Below, piece after piece: positions 17,772 through 27,462 of a DNA stretch of 64,000 nucleotides; position 1 is the stretch's first letter, and every line of letters begins with the position of its first letter. The stretch is taken from the NCBI GenBank assembly GCA_050331575.1, contig JBHJGS010000027.1:9152-73151 (forward strand), read 5' to 3'. This stretch comes from JBHJGS01 sp050331575 (GTDB lineage Bacteria > Pseudomonadota > Alphaproteobacteria > Sphingomonadales > Rhodothalassiaceae). The notes below the pieces were generated by a model. It saw nothing but the letters and a program-made list of their open reading frames with translations, had not been told where the DNA came from and searched no databases. The position numbers and the translations under genes were made by a program.

Positions 17772-18800
17772 CTAGCGCCGGGCTGCCGCGGCGATTTCGA
17801 TTAAGGTGCGGTGGCACATGGCTTGATCCGGCAGGCCGGTGGATTTGGCGGCGATCTCTGCATGCATGAGCTTGACCAGCGCGCGTGCCAAAAGGCCCGA
17901 CGGCCAGCGCCGGGCATCGCGGATCAAGCCATCGCGCTCCTTCCAGAAGGGCGGCGGGGCCAGCTTGGCGCAGGCCGCCGCGGCATCCAGGCCCTGAGCC
18001 ATGTGCGCGCGCATAAGATGCAAGCGCTGTAGCCGTATCGTCAGAATGCGCAGGATCGCCACCACGCTTTCGCCGGCGGCAAAGGCTCGTTCCAGCGGCG
18101 CATCCAAGCGCGCGGCCTGCCCGGCCGTGACCAGCTCGGCAATCGTCTGCAGGGTCAGCGCCGAGCCGTCACCGACGCAGGCCTGGGCATCGTCCAGGCT
18201 GACCCGCCGATCAGCCGCCCCTTCCTTATAGAGAACCAGCTTATCCAGCTCATTGCGGGTCAGCGCGCGGTCACTGCCCAGATGGCTTTGCAGATAAGCG
18301 ATGGCATCGGCATCGGGGATCAGATCTGCCTGGCGCAGCACCTGGCGGATCAGGCCGTCCAGGTCCGCGGCCTCATCAGGAAAGCAGGCGATGGCCAGGA
18401 TATCGCTGCGTTTTTCCGCCAGCTTGCGCAGCTTGGATTTGGCCGACAACTCCCCGGCCACCAGCAGCACAAGCGCGTCGGCCTGCGGCCCGTCCAAGGC
18501 GGCCTCCACAGACGCCAAGGCGCTGTCCGCCGCGCCATCCAGGCGGATCAGCCGGCGGCCCGGGCTGAAGGACAGGGCGGCGCGCTCATCGGCCAGGCGC
18601 GCGGCGTCCGCGGCCAGATCCTCCGCATTCAATCGGATATGGCGGAACGGATCGTCCGGCCCGCCCAGCACCTGCTTGGTGAAGGCTCCGGCATATTCGC
18701 GGATCATGCCATCATCGCGGCCGTAGATGAGCACGGCGCGGATGCTCGGATCCAGCCGCTTGATCGCTGCGGCGGCCTGCGCCTTGTTGGCCTTGGTCAT
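17772..18800 (-). CDS. holA: DNA polymerase III delta subunit
   Basis: Clamp-loader subunit that opens the beta clamp; 342 residues, normal size. Recognised by RAVLIYGRDDGMIREYAGAF, FSPGRRLIRLDGAADSALAS, ELSAKSKLRKLAEKRSDILA, LGSDRALTRNELDKLVLYKE and the helical C-terminal collar domain (FWKERDGLIRDARRWPSGLL). Start ATG 18800 overlaps the lptE stop at 18797 as ATGA. Last gene of DUF3576-leuS-lptE-holA, an arrangement shared by many alphaproteobacteria. Confidence 0.93.
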   Translation of the reverse strand: MTKANKAQAAAAIKRLDPSIRAVLIYGRDDGMIREYAGAFTKQVLGGPDDPFRHIRLNAEDLAADAARLADERAALSFSPGRRLIRLDGAADSALASVEAALDGPQADALVLLVAGELSAKSKLRKLAEKRSDILAIACFPDEAADLDGLIRQVLRQADLIPDADAIAYLQSHLGSDRALTRNELDKLVLYKEGAADRRVSLDDAQACVGDGSALTLQTIAELVTAGQAARLDAPLERAFAAGESVVAILRILTIRLQRLHLMRAHMAQGLDAAAACAKLAPPPFWKERDGLIRDARRWPSGLLARALVKLMHAEIAAKSTGLPDQAMCHRTLIEIAAAARR

Positions 18801-19300
18801 GGCCCCCGGGCGTCCAGCTCGGCTGCGGCGATGCGTGCGACAATGTCCGCCACCAACGTCTGCGCGGCTTCCTCGCGCGCGTCCTGGCGGGTGGCGAAGG
18901 CGGCGAAATCGGATTGGACCACGTCATAGGCGACCAGCGCGCGCGCCTCGCCGGCCAGCACCGCCTCGCCGCTGGTCAGGTCCATCAGCCGGTAAAGAGC
19001 GGTCAGGCGCACCCGTTCGCGGGTGACCTCCCGGTCCGGCTCAAAGCCATAGCCCTCGACCTCGTCGCTGAGCGCCACAACCAGTTCATAGGCCGGCCGG
19101 GCGGGCAGGCCGCGCGGCGTCAGCCGGTCGATCAGGGCATTGCGCACTTGCTGACCAAGCCTGTCCGGGATCGGCGCCACCACAATGTCGGCGGCCACCG
19201 GTGCTGCACCGAAGGACTGGCTGGCGTGCATCGGCCGAAACCCGCAGGCCGCCAGCCCCAGGCACAGCATCGGTACGGCCAGCGCCAGCACCCGGTTCAA
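18797..19300 (-). CDS. lptE: LPS-assembly lipoprotein LptE
   Basis: Outer-membrane lipoprotein that plugs the LptD barrel for lipopolysaccharide export; 167 residues. The signal peptide ends in [12 protein letters not shown], with the lipobox LAAC and the GFRP(M/L) motif that is typical of LptE right after the cysteine. Later features: [20 protein letters not shown] and [20 protein letters not shown]. It overlaps leuS by four bases at its start and holA by four at its end, so all three are translationally coupled. Confidence 0.92.
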   Translation of the reverse strand: MNRVLALAVPMLCLGLAACGFRPMHASQSFGAAPVAADIVVAPIPDRLGQQVRNALIDRLTPRGLPARPAYELVVALSDEVEGYGFEPDREVTRERVRLTALYRLMDLTSGEAVLAGEARALVAYDVVQSDFAAFATRQDAREEAAQTLVADIVARIAAAELDARGP

Positions 19301-21843
19301 GGCGCCGCCACCACATTGACGATGCGGCCGGGCACGACGATGACCTTGCGGATCTGCTTGCCGTCGATCGCCTTGGACAGCCGCTCATTGGCCAGCGCCT
19401 GGGCCTCCAGCGCCTCGCGGCTGGCATCGCGGGCCACCTCGATGGTGTCCTTCAGCTTGCCGTTCAGTTGCAGCGCGATGGTCACCATGTCCTCCACCGT
19501 CAGGGCCGGGTCGAAGTCGGGCCAGGCCGCCTCGCTGATCAGCCCCTGGCCGCCCATGAACTGCCAAAGCTCTTCGGCCAGATGCGGCATCATCGGGCTG
19601 GTCAGCCGCACCAGCATGGTCAGCGCAAAATCGCGCACCGCAGTGTCGGCATCTTTGGCGGCGGTGATCGCATTGGCGAATTCGTACAGGCGGGCCACGG
19701 CACGGTTGAAGTGCAGCGCCTGCACGTCCTCGGTCACCGCCGCGATGGTCTTGTGCGTTTGTGCGACCAAGCGGTGGCCGGCCCCGGCCACCGCCTCGGC
19801 GGTGACGACGCGCGCCTGCGCCTCCATGATCATGCGGTAGAGCCGGTGGACGAAGCGCCAGGCGCCTTCGATGCCCGATTCCGACCACAGAAAATCCCGT
19901 TCCGGCGGGCTGTCGGACAGCACGAACCAGCGCACCGTATCGGCACCGAACTGGTCGATGATCTCATCGGGATCAACGACATTCTTCTTTGACTTGGACA
20001 TCTTCTCCGCTGGCCCTTCCAGGACGCTCAGCCCGGTATCGGAGCGCACCAGGCTGTTGTCCTCGCGCCGGCGGACCAGATGCGGCAGCACCCACTGGCC
20101 GTCACTGTCCTTGTAGGTGGTGTGGGTGACCATGCCTTGGGTGAACAGGCCGGCGAACGGCTCCTTCAGGCCGACATGGCCGCACTGCTTCAGCGCGCGC
20201 GTGAAGAAGCGGGCATAGAGCAGGTGCAAAATGGCATGCTCCACGCCGCCGATATATTGGTCCACCGGCATCCAATAGTCTGCTGCGTCCCGGTTGATCG
20301 GGGCCTCCGCGGTGGGGTCGCAGAAGCGCAGGAAATACCAGGCGCTGTCCACGAAGGTGTCCATGGTGTCCGTCTCGCGCCGTGCATCCCGCCCGCATTT
20401 CGGGCAGGCAATCTCAGCCCAGGTCGGATGGCGCAGCAGCGGATTGCCCGGCTCGTCGAAGCTGACATCCTCCGGCAGCACCACCGGCAGTTGGTCCCGC
20501 GGCACCGGCACGATGCCGCAGCTTGGGCAATGGATCACCGGGATCGGCGTGCCCCAATAGCGCTGGCGCGAGATGCCCCAGTCGCGCAGGCGGAAATTCA
20601 CCTGCCGGGTACCCCACCCCTCCGATTCGGCCCGGTCGATCACGGCGGCCTTGGCGTCTTCCACGCTCAAGCCGTCCAGGAACTGCGACTGGGCCAGGCG
20701 GCCGGGGCCGGTATAGGCCTCACGCTCCACCGTGAAGCTGGCGGGATCTGCATCGTCCGGCACCACCACCGGTCGCACGCTCAGGCCATAGGCGCGGGCG
20801 AAATCCAGGTCGCGCTGGTCATGCGCGGGGCAGCCGAAAATCGCGCCGGTGCCATAGTCCATCAGCACGAAATTGGCCACGAACACCGGCAGGTCGATGC
20901 TCGGATCGAACGGGTGGCGCACTTTAAGACCGGTGTTGAAGCCGCGCTTGTCAGCCTTCTCCAAGGCCTCTTCGGAGGTGCCGGTGTGGCGGCATTCCTC
21001 GATGAAGGCGGCCAGTTCCGCTGTGTCCGCTGCCAGATCCGCGGCCAGCGGATGGTCTGCGGAAATCGCACAGAAGCTGGCGCCGAAAATGGTATCCGGG
21101 CGCGTGGTATAGACCTCAATGGTGCGATCGGTGTCGATGACATCGAAGGTGAAACGCAAACCTTCGGACCGACCGATCCAATTCTCCTGCATCAGCCGCA
21201 CCTTGTCCGGCCAGCGATCCAGCGTCTGCAACTCCGCCAGCAGGTCCTCAGCAAAGGCGGTGATCTTCAGGAACCATTGGGTCAGCTTGCGCCGCTCGAC
21301 AACGGCCCCGGAGCGCCAGCCGCGCCCATCGATCACCTGTTCATTGGCCAGCACGGTATGGTCGACCGGATCCCAGTTGACCCAGCTGTCCTTGCGATAG
21401 ACCAGGCCCTGCTCCAGAAAATCCAAGAACAGCGCCTGTTCCTTGCCGTAATAGGCCGGATCGCAGGTGGCCAGTTCGCGGCTCCAGTCGATCGCCAGGC
21501 CGACGCGCTGCAGCTGCTGGCGCATGTGGGCGATATTGTCATAGGTCCAGTCGGCCGGATGCGCGCCGGTTTCCATCGCGGCGTTTTCCGCCGGCATGCC
21601 GAAGGCGTCCCAGCCCATCGGATGCAGCACATTGAAGCCGCGCGCCCGGTAGAACCGGGTCAGGACGTCGCCGATGGTGTAGTTGCGGACATGGCCCATA
21701 TGCACCCGGCCCGAAGGGTAGGGGAACATCTCCAGGGCATAGAATTTGGGCCTGGTCGGGTCGATCTCGGCCTTGAAGCTGCCGGCACTCTCCCAGGCCC
21801 GGCGCCATTTGGCTTCCACCACCTTCGGATTATAGCGTTCCAT
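19297..21843 (-). CDS. leuS: Leucyl-tRNA synthetase
   Basis: Class I synthetase of 848 residues charging tRNA-Leu. The HIGH motif appears as [19 protein letters not shown] and the KMSKS motif as [15 protein letters not shown]. The editing domain contains [15 protein letters not shown], and the zinc-binding insert shows [16 protein letters not shown] and [16 protein letters not shown]. The C-terminal anticodon domain ends with [15 protein letters not shown]. Follows the DUF3576 lipoprotein gene by six bases. Confidence 0.97.
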   Translation of the reverse strand: MERYNPKVVEAKWRRAWESAGSFKAEIDPTRPKFYALEMFPYPSGRVHMGHVRNYTIGDVLTRFYRARGFNVLHPMGWDAFGMPAENAAMETGAHPADWTYDNIAHMRQQLQRVGLAIDWSRELATCDPAYYGKEQALFLDFLEQGLVYRKDSWVNWDPVDHTVLANEQVIDGRGWRSGAVVERRKLTQWFLKITAFAEDLLAELQTLDRWPDKVRLMQENWIGRSEGLRFTFDVIDTDRTIEVYTTRPDTIFGASFCAISADHPLAADLAADTAELAAFIEECRHTGTSEEALEKADKRGFNTGLKVRHPFDPSIDLPVFVANFVLMDYGTGAIFGCPAHDQRDLDFARAYGLSVRPVVVPDDADPASFTVEREAYTGPGRLAQSQFLDGLSVEDAKAAVIDRAESEGWGTRQVNFRLRDWGISRQRYWGTPIPVIHCPSCGIVPVPRDQLPVVLPEDVSFDEPGNPLLRHPTWAEIACPKCGRDARRETDTMDTFVDSAWYFLRFCDPTAEAPINRDAADYWMPVDQYIGGVEHAILHLLYARFFTRALKQCGHVGLKEPFAGLFTQGMVTHTTYKDSDGQWVLPHLVRRREDNSLVRSDTGLSVLEGPAEKMSKSKKNVVDPDEIIDQFGADTVRWFVLSDSPPERDFLWSESGIEGAWRFVHRLYRMIMEAQARVVTAEAVAGAGHRLVAQTHKTIAAVTEDVQALHFNRAVARLYEFANAITAAKDADTAVRDFALTMLVRLTSPMMPHLAEELWQFMGGQGLISEAAWPDFDPALTVEDMVTIALQLNGKLKDTIEVARDASREALEAQALANERLSKAIDGKQIRKVIVVPGRIVNVVAAP

Positions 21844-21849
21844 GATGCC

Positions 21850-22275
21850 CTATTCGTAGCTGGCCAGGCGGATCTGCCGCGCCCGCGTCAAGATCGCGTC
21901 TTCGATCTGCAGGCCGACCCGCGCCTGCACCGGTGCATTGACCCAGATGCCGGCCTGCTTTTCCTGGCGCAGAACCGACACGCGCACCGCATCCGCGCGC
22001 AATTCCTCGTCCAGCACGAACACGGTCAGCTTGAAACGCTCCTGCGGCGCATCGGGATTGGTGTACCAATCCGTCACGATCGCACCGGAGGCGCTGTCGA
22101 CCTCGACCAGCGGCAGAAACGAGACGGTGTCCAGGGCGGCGCGCCACAGCAGGCCGTTGACACCGATCGCCCGTGTCTGGTCGGGCGCCACCCGGGCGGT
22201 CTTATTGGAACAGGCGCTGAGCAACAGCGCCGCCGCCAGCAGGACCACCCCACTGCGCAATACTCTTTTAACCAC
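21850..22275 (-). CDS. DUF3576 family lipoprotein
   Basis: About 141 residues with a lipoprotein signal (RSGVVLLAAALLLSACSN, lipobox LSAC). The mature part IGVNGLLWRAALDTVSFLPL, then VDSASGAIVTDWYTNPDAPQ and RFKLTVFVLDEELRADAVRV, matches the DUF3576 family, which commonly sits directly upstream of leuS-lptE in alphaproteobacteria. Function unknown; a link to outer-membrane biogenesis is inferred from lptE only. I start it at GTG 22275, with AGG nine bases upstream; a TTG at 22284 would add three residues. Confidence 0.85.
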   Translation of the reverse strand: MVKRVLRSGVVLLAAALLLSACSNKTARVAPDQTRAIGVNGLLWRAALDTVSFLPLVEVDSASGAIVTDWYTNPDAPQERFKLTVFVLDEELRADAVRVSVLRQEKQAGIWVNAPVQARVGLQIEDAILTRARQIRLASYE

Positions 22276-22549
22276 GCTACACAACCTTCATAAAAGACCG
22301 TCTTCGGTTCGCTCAGGCCCTGTCCTATACTCAGGCCGAAGGGGCTTTGGCCAGCGCTTCATCCGGCGTGCGTGCGGGAAAACCACAGCCGGTCGGAAAA
22401 GCGCGGGGCGCCGATCCCGCTGCTGTTGCAGGCGCGATCACGCTCGCTTAACTCCATTGTGTAAGAGTGTTGAAGGATTTTTTTGGGACCATCTCCAGCA
22501 CAGCGCGTTATAAGATTGGACGTGCGGGAGAAGATCAAGGACTCAGGCC
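22276..22549. other. Divergent intergenic region upstream of leuS operon and the outer-membrane gene
   Basis: 274 bases between divergent starts. It contains TATAAG near 22511 and a T-run near 22480, but I could not place a convincing -35/-10 pair with normal spacing. No gene seen. Confidence 0.4.
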
Positions 22550-23302
22550 GTGACGAGGTGGACCGCAGGATGGATGGGCTTGTTGCTGGCAGCAGCGATG
22601 CTGCCGGTCGCTGCGCAGTCCGGCCAGTCCCCCGCCCCGGTTGAGCTGGATTTGGACCAGTCCTTGTCGACCGATCAGGGCGAACACGAGCCGGGCTTTC
22701 TGTATCTGAAAGAGCCTCGCGTTGTGGTCACGCCGGGCCGGCAGGCTGAGGCGGCGCCGCGCGCGGCCTTGGCCGAGTCGGTGTTTGAAAATGTCCAGGG
22801 CGGCACGGTTGACCTGGTCTATCTGCCTAGAGGTGCGACCGAATTGCGCCAGGGCTTTGCCGTCTCGCTTTCTTCGCACAGCTTTGAAGAGCCGGCCCTG
22901 GCGTTCGGCGCGGCCGGCCCCGGAGGTCTGCCCCTGCAGGTCGGCTCCCGCCAGGTTGGGGTGTCGCTGGGATATTGGGGCTTCAATCTTGGCGCGGCCC
23001 TGCGCACGGACCAATTGTTTCTGGACGGCCGAGTCGATGGCGTGGATGTCGGGCTAGGCTATCAAATCGGCGGGTTTGCCACCAATGTCAGCGTCGGCGA
23101 ATATCATCGCGATAAAGCCGAAGCGGGCTTCCTCAGTGCTTATTTCGACAGCTTTTACAAGATGGAATTGGGCGCGTCCTATCGGGTCAACCGTCTGGTC
23201 CAATTCTCCGGCGGGGTTCAGTATCTGGACTTCCGCAACGTCTTTCTTGAAGAGCCTGGCGACGCCCAAAAATTGTTCCTGCGCGGCTCCTTCACCTTTT
23301 GA
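22550..23302 (+). CDS. Predicted outer-membrane beta-barrel or secreted protein, unknown
   Basis: 250 residues. Signal peptide MTRWTAGWMGLLLAAAMLPV with cleavage near VAAQS. After a Pro/Glu-rich linker, the second half alternates in short strands: LQVGSRQVGVSLGYWGFNLG, LFLDGRVDGVDVGLGYQIGG, FYKMELGASYRVNRLVQFSG, and the protein ends in FLRGSFTF, a terminal phenylalanine typical of outer-membrane barrels. It starts with GTG at 22550, with AAGGA about eight bases upstream. It resembles porin-like barrels but is too short for a trimeric porin; function not assigned. Stands alone before amt. Confidence 0.7.
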   Translation: MTRWTAGWMGLLLAAAMLPVAAQSGQSPAPVELDLDQSLSTDQGEHEPGFLYLKEPRVVVTPGRQAEAAPRAALAESVFENVQGGTVDLVYLPRGATELRQGFAVSLSSHSFEEPALAFGAAGPGGLPLQVGSRQVGVSLGYWGFNLGAALRTDQLFLDGRVDGVDVGLGYQIGGFATNVSVGEYHRDKAEAGFLSAYFDSFYKMELGASYRVNRLVQFSGGVQYLDFRNVFLEEPGDAQKLFLRGSFTF

Positions 23303-23329
23303 TCCGTTTCAAGGCCTCTTGACCTGAGC

Positions 23330-23383
23330 GCCGATCCGGCCTTTGTTTTCGCACTTGCGAAAAGACAGGCGAGGGGGATCGGC
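23330..23383 (+). promoter_or_regulatory. Nested hairpin enclosing the amt ribosome-binding site
   Basis: GCCGATCC (23330-23337) pairs with GGATCGGC (23376-23383); inside, TTTTCGC (23346-23352) pairs with GCGAAAA (23357-23363) over a four-base loop. The outer 3' arm partly covers the G-rich ribosome site GAGGGGG and ends two bases before the amt ATG at 23386. It could limit translation or be a transcription terminator for the upstream gene; the inner stem lacks a following T-run. Confidence 0.45.
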
Positions 23384-23385
23384 CT

Positions 23386-24714
23386 ATGAAGGCGCGTTTG
23401 GCGATTGCACTGGCGTTTGGTATGTCCGCACCGGCCGTGGCGGCATCGCCGGGGCAGGAAACCGCCTTCATCTTCAATACATTGCTGTTCCTTATGGCGG
23501 GCTTTCTGGTGATGTGGATGGCCGCCGGCTTTTGCATGCTGGAAGCAGGCCTGGTGCGCTCGAAGAATGTTGCCACCATGTGCCTGAAGAATATCGGCCT
23601 CTACGCCATCGCCGGCCTGGCCTATTATCTGATCGGCTATCGCTTGATGTATGATGGCGTCGATGGCGGGCTGCTGGGCAGCTTCGGCCTGTTTGTACCC
23701 GATGACGCCGCAGCGCTGGGTGGCGATTTCTCCGCGGGCTATGCGGCTGCGGCGGATTGGTTTTTCCAGATGGTGTTTGTCGCCACCGCCGCCTCCATCG
23801 TCTCCGGCACGTTGGCCGAGCGCATCAAGCTGGGCCCCTTCTTCATCTTCGTCGCGGTTCTCACCGCCCTGATCTATCCGCTACAGGGAGCGTGGAAATG
23901 GGGCGGCGGCTTTTTGGCGGCCGAGCCGTTCATCGCCATCGCCGGCGCGCCGTTCAACGATTTCGCCGGTTCCACCATCGTGCATTCCGCTGGCGGCTGG
24001 GCCGCTTTGATGGGCGCGATCCTGCTGGGCCCGCGGCTGGGCCGCTATGATGCGCGCGGCCGGGTGCGGCCGATGCCCGGCTCGTCCATGCCGCTGGCGA
24101 CCCTTGGCACCTTTATCCTGTGGCTGGGCTGGTTCGGCTTTAATGGTGGCAGCCAACTGGCCATGGGCAGCGGCGCCGACGCCGTGGCGATCGCGCGCAT
24201 CTTCGTCAACACCAATATGGCAGCGGTTGGTGGCGTGCTGGCGACGATGGCGCTGGTCAAGCTGCGCTACGGCAAGGTTGATCTGACCATGGCGTTGAAC
24301 GGGGCTTTGGCCGGTCTGGTGGCGATCACCGCGGAGCCGTTGACACCGCCGATCTGGGCAGCGGTGCTGATCGGGGCGGTCGGCGGCGGCTTGGTCGTCA
24401 TGTTCGTGCCGCTGTTCGACCGCTGGCGCATCGATGATGTGGTCGGCGCCTTGTCGGTGCACCTGATCCCGGGCATCTGGGGCACGCTGGCGGTGGTTCT
24501 GACCAATCCGGAGGCGACAATTTTGGCGCAGGCCATTGGCATCCTCGTCACTGCCCTTTGGGTCAGCCTGGCTTCAGCGGCGGTGTGGCTGGTGCTGAAA
24601 AGCCTGATCGGCTTGAGGCCGGCGCCGGAGCAGGAACTGGATGGCGGCGACGTCAGCGAGCTGGGCTTGGAGGCCTATCCAGAATTTGGCACCCGCGCGC
24701 AAATGGCTGGATGA
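23386..24714 (+). CDS. amt: Ammonium transporter (Amt family)
   Basis: Inner-membrane ammonium channel, 442 residues, with a cleavable signal MKARLAIALAFGMSAPAVAA and about eleven helices. Conserved features: FCMLEAGLVRSKNVATMCLK, the phenylalanine-gate region DWFFQMVFVATAASIVSG, the twin-histidine pore sites in FNDFAGSTIVHSAGGWAALM and VHLIPGIWGTLAVVL, and ILWLGWFGFNGGSQLAMG. The Asp in NDFAGS that supports the channel is present. No glnK/PII gene is adjacent, unlike the usual glnK-amt pair. The leader folds into a nested hairpin over the ribosome site. Confidence 0.93.
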   Translation: MKARLAIALAFGMSAPAVAASPGQETAFIFNTLLFLMAGFLVMWMAAGFCMLEAGLVRSKNVATMCLKNIGLYAIAGLAYYLIGYRLMYDGVDGGLLGSFGLFVPDDAAALGGDFSAGYAAAADWFFQMVFVATAASIVSGTLAERIKLGPFFIFVAVLTALIYPLQGAWKWGGGFLAAEPFIAIAGAPFNDFAGSTIVHSAGGWAALMGAILLGPRLGRYDARGRVRPMPGSSMPLATLGTFILWLGWFGFNGGSQLAMGSGADAVAIARIFVNTNMAAVGGVLATMALVKLRYGKVDLTMALNGALAGLVAITAEPLTPPIWAAVLIGAVGGGLVVMFVPLFDRWRIDDVVGALSVHLIPGIWGTLAVVLTNPEATILAQAIGILVTALWVSLASAAVWLVLKSLIGLRPAPEQELDGGDVSELGLEAYPEFGTRAQMAG

Positions 24715-24783
24715 CCGACCGGCTGGACCTGGCCGCGCCCCTCGTTTACTCTTTGTTCCGATCGTCAAGCAGGGGAGGGGTCT

Positions 24784-27138
24784 GTGGCGCGGGCTGCGAC
24801 ACAGCAACAAGAGCGACCGTTTCTGCCGGCAAGCGTCGCAGCGTTTCTGCGGCGAACCGCCTGGCGTGGATTGGGGCTGATCAGCCTGGCAATCGGGCTG
24901 CTGCTGGCCGCGGCCTTGATCAGTTATGATCGGCTGGATCCCAGCTTCACCACGGCAACGGACCAAGCGGTGCGCAATTGGCTGGGCGCGCCTGGGGCTT
25001 GGACGGCGGATTTTCTGCTGCAGACCTTGGGGTTCGCTACCTTTGCCCTGGTCCCGCCGCCGCTGGCCTGGGCGCTTCGGCTGGTGCGCCTCAAGCGGCT
25101 TCCCTGGTTCTGGACGCATGTTTTGATGATCCCGTGCGCCTGCCTTCTGCTGGCGCTGGCCCTCGCCGCTGCCGCTGCGGGCAATGGGCCGGCTGATACC
25201 GGTTTGGGCGGGATTGTCGGCGCCTTGAGCCTGTCCTGGCTGGTACAGGCGGCCGCGGCCTTGGGTCAGGCTCTGCCCAGCCTGCCCGTGGCGGTGATCG
25301 CTGCCGGCGCCGGTGCGGCCGCTTTATTGGCATCGCTGGGCATTCCGCTTCAGGAATGGCGCGCCGGGATGGACGGTCTGGTGCGGCAATCGGTGCGCAT
25401 TGCGCGCGGGCTGGTCGGGGCTGTGCAAGCCGTGCGCCGAGTGCGTGGCAAGGCCGTGGCCCAGCGGCGCGAACCCACGGCCAAGCCGGTCCCGCGGAAG
25501 CGCAAGGCGCCGCCAAAGCCGGCCACGACTGCGCCGGTACAAGTTGCCGCCAAAGCCGCCAAGCGAGCCGATCGCTCAGCCCAGGGATCCTTGTTTCCGG
25601 CCGAAGACGGATTTCAGTTGCCGGCCTTGACCCTGTTGACCCGAGCCACGCAGGCAGACCGGGCCCCCGAGCCTGAGGCGCTGCAGCAAAATGCACAGCT
25701 GTTGGAATCGGTGTTGCAGGATTTCGGCATTCAAGGCGAGATCGTCGCGGTTCGCCCCGGCCCGGTGGTCACGCTGTATGAGTTGGAACCCGCGCGCGGC
25801 ACCAAATCGGCCCGCGTGATCGGTCTGGCCGATGATATCGCCCGGTCGATGAGCGCGGTCTCAGCGCGCGTTGCGGTGATCCCCGGGCGCAATGCCATCG
25901 GCATTGAGCTGCCCAATCAGGATCGCCAGACCGTGCATCTGACGGAACTTCTGGCGTCCGCAGAGTTCGAGCGCTCGCGCGCGGCGCTGCCGATCATCAT
26001 CGGCAAGGAGATCGGCGGCGCACCGGTGATCGCCGATCTGGCCAGCATGCCGCATCTGCTGGTCGCCGGCACCACCGGCTCGGGCAAATCGGTGGGACTG
26101 AATGCGATGATCTTGTCGCTGCTCTACCGCCTGCCGCCGGAGCGCTGCAAATTCATCATGGTCGATCCCAAGATGCTGGAATTGAGCATCTATGACGGCA
26201 TCCCCAATCTGCTCACCCCCGTCGTCACCGAGGCGAAGAAGGCGGTGGTGGCGCTGAAATGGGCGGTGCGCGAGATGGAGGAACGCTATCGCGCCATGTC
26301 GCGCCTGGGCGTGCGCAATATCACCGCCTTCAACAAGCTGGTGGCCGAGGCGCGCAGCGAGGGCCGGCCGATCACCCGTCAGGTGCAGACCGGTTTTGAC
26401 GAGGAGACCGGCGAGCCCTTGTATGAAACCCAGGAATTCGAGTTTGAGGCATTGCCGCTGATCGTCATCGTTATCGACGAGATGGCCGATTTGATGCTGG
26501 TGGCCGGCAAGGATGTCGAAGCCACGGTGCAGCGCCTGGCGCAGATGGCCCGGGCCGCCGGCCTGCATCTGATCATGGCGACCCAGCGGCCCTCCGTTGA
26601 CGTGATCACCGGCACCATCAAGGCCAATTTCCCCACGCGCATCGCGTTTCAGGTCACCTCCAAGATCGACAGCCGGACGATCTTGGGCGAGCAGGGCGCC
26701 GAGCAATTACTGGGCAAGGGCGATTGTCTATTCATGGCCGGCGGCGGCCGCATCACCCGCGTGCACGGCGCCTTCGTGCCGGACGAGGATGTCGAAAAGG
26801 TCGTCAAGCATCTGAAGAAGCAGGGCGCGCCGGCCTATGTCGAGGCGGTGACCGAGGAGCCCGAGGGCGGTTTTGACAGCCCGTTCATCCCCGGCCCTGC
26901 CGATGAGGGCGGCGCCGGCGGCAGTGGCGCCTCCAATGAAGACAGCCTTTATGACAAGGCCGTCGATGTGGTGCTGCGCGACCGCCGCGTCTCCACCAGC
27001 TATATCCAGCGCCGCCTGCGCATCGGCTATAACAAGGCCGCCTCGCTGATCGAGGAGATGGAGCAACAGGGCGTCATTTCCGCACCCAACCATGCCGGCA
27101 AGCGCGAGGTCCTGGTGCCGGAGCGAGAGGCGGAGTGA
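24784..27138 (+). CDS. ftsK: DNA translocase FtsK
   Basis: 784-residue septal DNA pump that clears chromosome ends and activates XerCD recombination at dif. Four N-terminal membrane segments (residues about 20-190) are followed by a short Lys/Ala/Pro-rich linker. The RecA-like motor shows Walker [20 protein letters not shown] and Walker [15 protein letters not shown], then [20 protein letters not shown]. The C-terminal winged-helix gamma domain ([40 protein letters not shown]) reads KOPS sites. The GTG start at 24784 follows an AGGGGAGGGG ribosome site. Linker shorter than in E. coli, as usual in alphaproteobacteria. Confidence 0.96.
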   Translation: MARAATQQQERPFLPASVAAFLRRTAWRGLGLISLAIGLLLAAALISYDRLDPSFTTATDQAVRNWLGAPGAWTADFLLQTLGFATFALVPPPLAWALRLVRLKRLPWFWTHVLMIPCACLLLALALAAAAAGNGPADTGLGGIVGALSLSWLVQAAAALGQALPSLPVAVIAAGAGAAALLASLGIPLQEWRAGMDGLVRQSVRIARGLVGAVQAVRRVRGKAVAQRREPTAKPVPRKRKAPPKPATTAPVQVAAKAAKRADRSAQGSLFPAEDGFQLPALTLLTRATQADRAPEPEALQQNAQLLESVLQDFGIQGEIVAVRPGPVVTLYELEPARGTKSARVIGLADDIARSMSAVSARVAVIPGRNAIGIELPNQDRQTVHLTELLASAEFERSRAALPIIIGKEIGGAPVIADLASMPHLLVAGTTGSGKSVGLNAMILSLLYRLPPERCKFIMVDPKMLELSIYDGIPNLLTPVVTEAKKAVVALKWAVREMEERYRAMSRLGVRNITAFNKLVAEARSEGRPITRQVQTGFDEETGEPLYETQEFEFEALPLIVIVIDEMADLMLVAGKDVEATVQRLAQMARAAGLHLIMATQRPSVDVITGTIKANFPTRIAFQVTSKIDSRTILGEQGAEQLLGKGDCLFMAGGGRITRVHGAFVPDEDVEKVVKHLKKQGAPAYVEAVTEEPEGGFDSPFIPGPADEGGAGGSGASNEDSLYDKAVDVVLRDRRVSTSYIQRRLRIGYNKAASLIEEMEQQGVISAPNHAGKREVLVPEREAE

Positions 27139-27279
27139 GCGACGGGAGGAGCGAGCAGCGGCGGCGTTTGCGGCCTCGGCCCAAAAGCCGGCAACAGCTG
27201 GCGTGATGGGCTTGACTGTGAAGCTATGCATCCTGCGCATGGCTGACATGTGAATGCCTGGGCTAGTGCCTCGACGCTC

Positions 27280-27299
27280 TGACGCTTACGTAAGCGTCA
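27280..27299. promoter_or_regulatory. Perfect 20-bp palindrome, likely operator
   Basis: TGACGCTTACGTAAGCGTCA is its own reverse complement over all twenty bases. It lies upstream of the candidate small RNA and proC. MerR-family regulators with ACGT-centred palindromes are known in proteobacteria (the LiuR type is one), but none is encoded in this window, so the binder is unknown. Confidence 0.55.
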
Positions 27300-27446
27300 A
27301 CATCGTTTCGGCGATGGCGCTCTTGTGCGCTGAATTGCGGGCTGCTTTTCCCCTCCCCTTGGCAGCTCGCGGTTTGGATGGAGCGCAACCTCCCTGTTTG
27401 ACACGACAGACTGCGGGTCTCCTAGTTTAGGGGCCCGCTTTTTTTT
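27300..27446 (+). ncRNA. Candidate small RNA with C-rich loop and intrinsic terminator
   Basis: Complementary arms in order: CATCG (27301) with CGATG (27312); GCGCTC (27317-27322) with GAGCGC (27381-27386); inside it an 11-bp stem, TTGCGGGCTGC (27335-27345) with GCAGCTCGCGG (27362-27372). The apical loop is pyrimidine-rich and holds CCCCTCCCC; an unpaired CCTCCC follows at 27389-27394. It ends in a terminator with GCGGG/CCCGC arms and eight T. C-rich loops that can pair with ribosome-binding sites are a feature of known alphaproteobacterial small RNAs. No clear promoter is placed, so the 5' end is uncertain. It might instead be a proC leader. Confidence 0.45.
27413..27446 (+). terminator. Intrinsic terminator just upstream of proC
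   Basis: GCGGG-T-CTCC (27413-27422) pairs with GGGG-CCCGC (27430-27438), one G-T pair and one bulge, loop TAGTTTA, followed by eight T (27439-27446). It is 275 bp after ftsK and 17 bp before the proC start, so it most likely ends a short transcript from the intergenic region or attenuates proC. Confidence 0.75.
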
Positions 27447-27462
27447 GTGCGCCAGGCCGGCT

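Noticed and set aside
20080..22293. 737-codon plus-strand frame
   Set aside because: Antisense to leuS; the leuS product has intact HIGH and KMSKS motifs, so the plus frame is a shadow.
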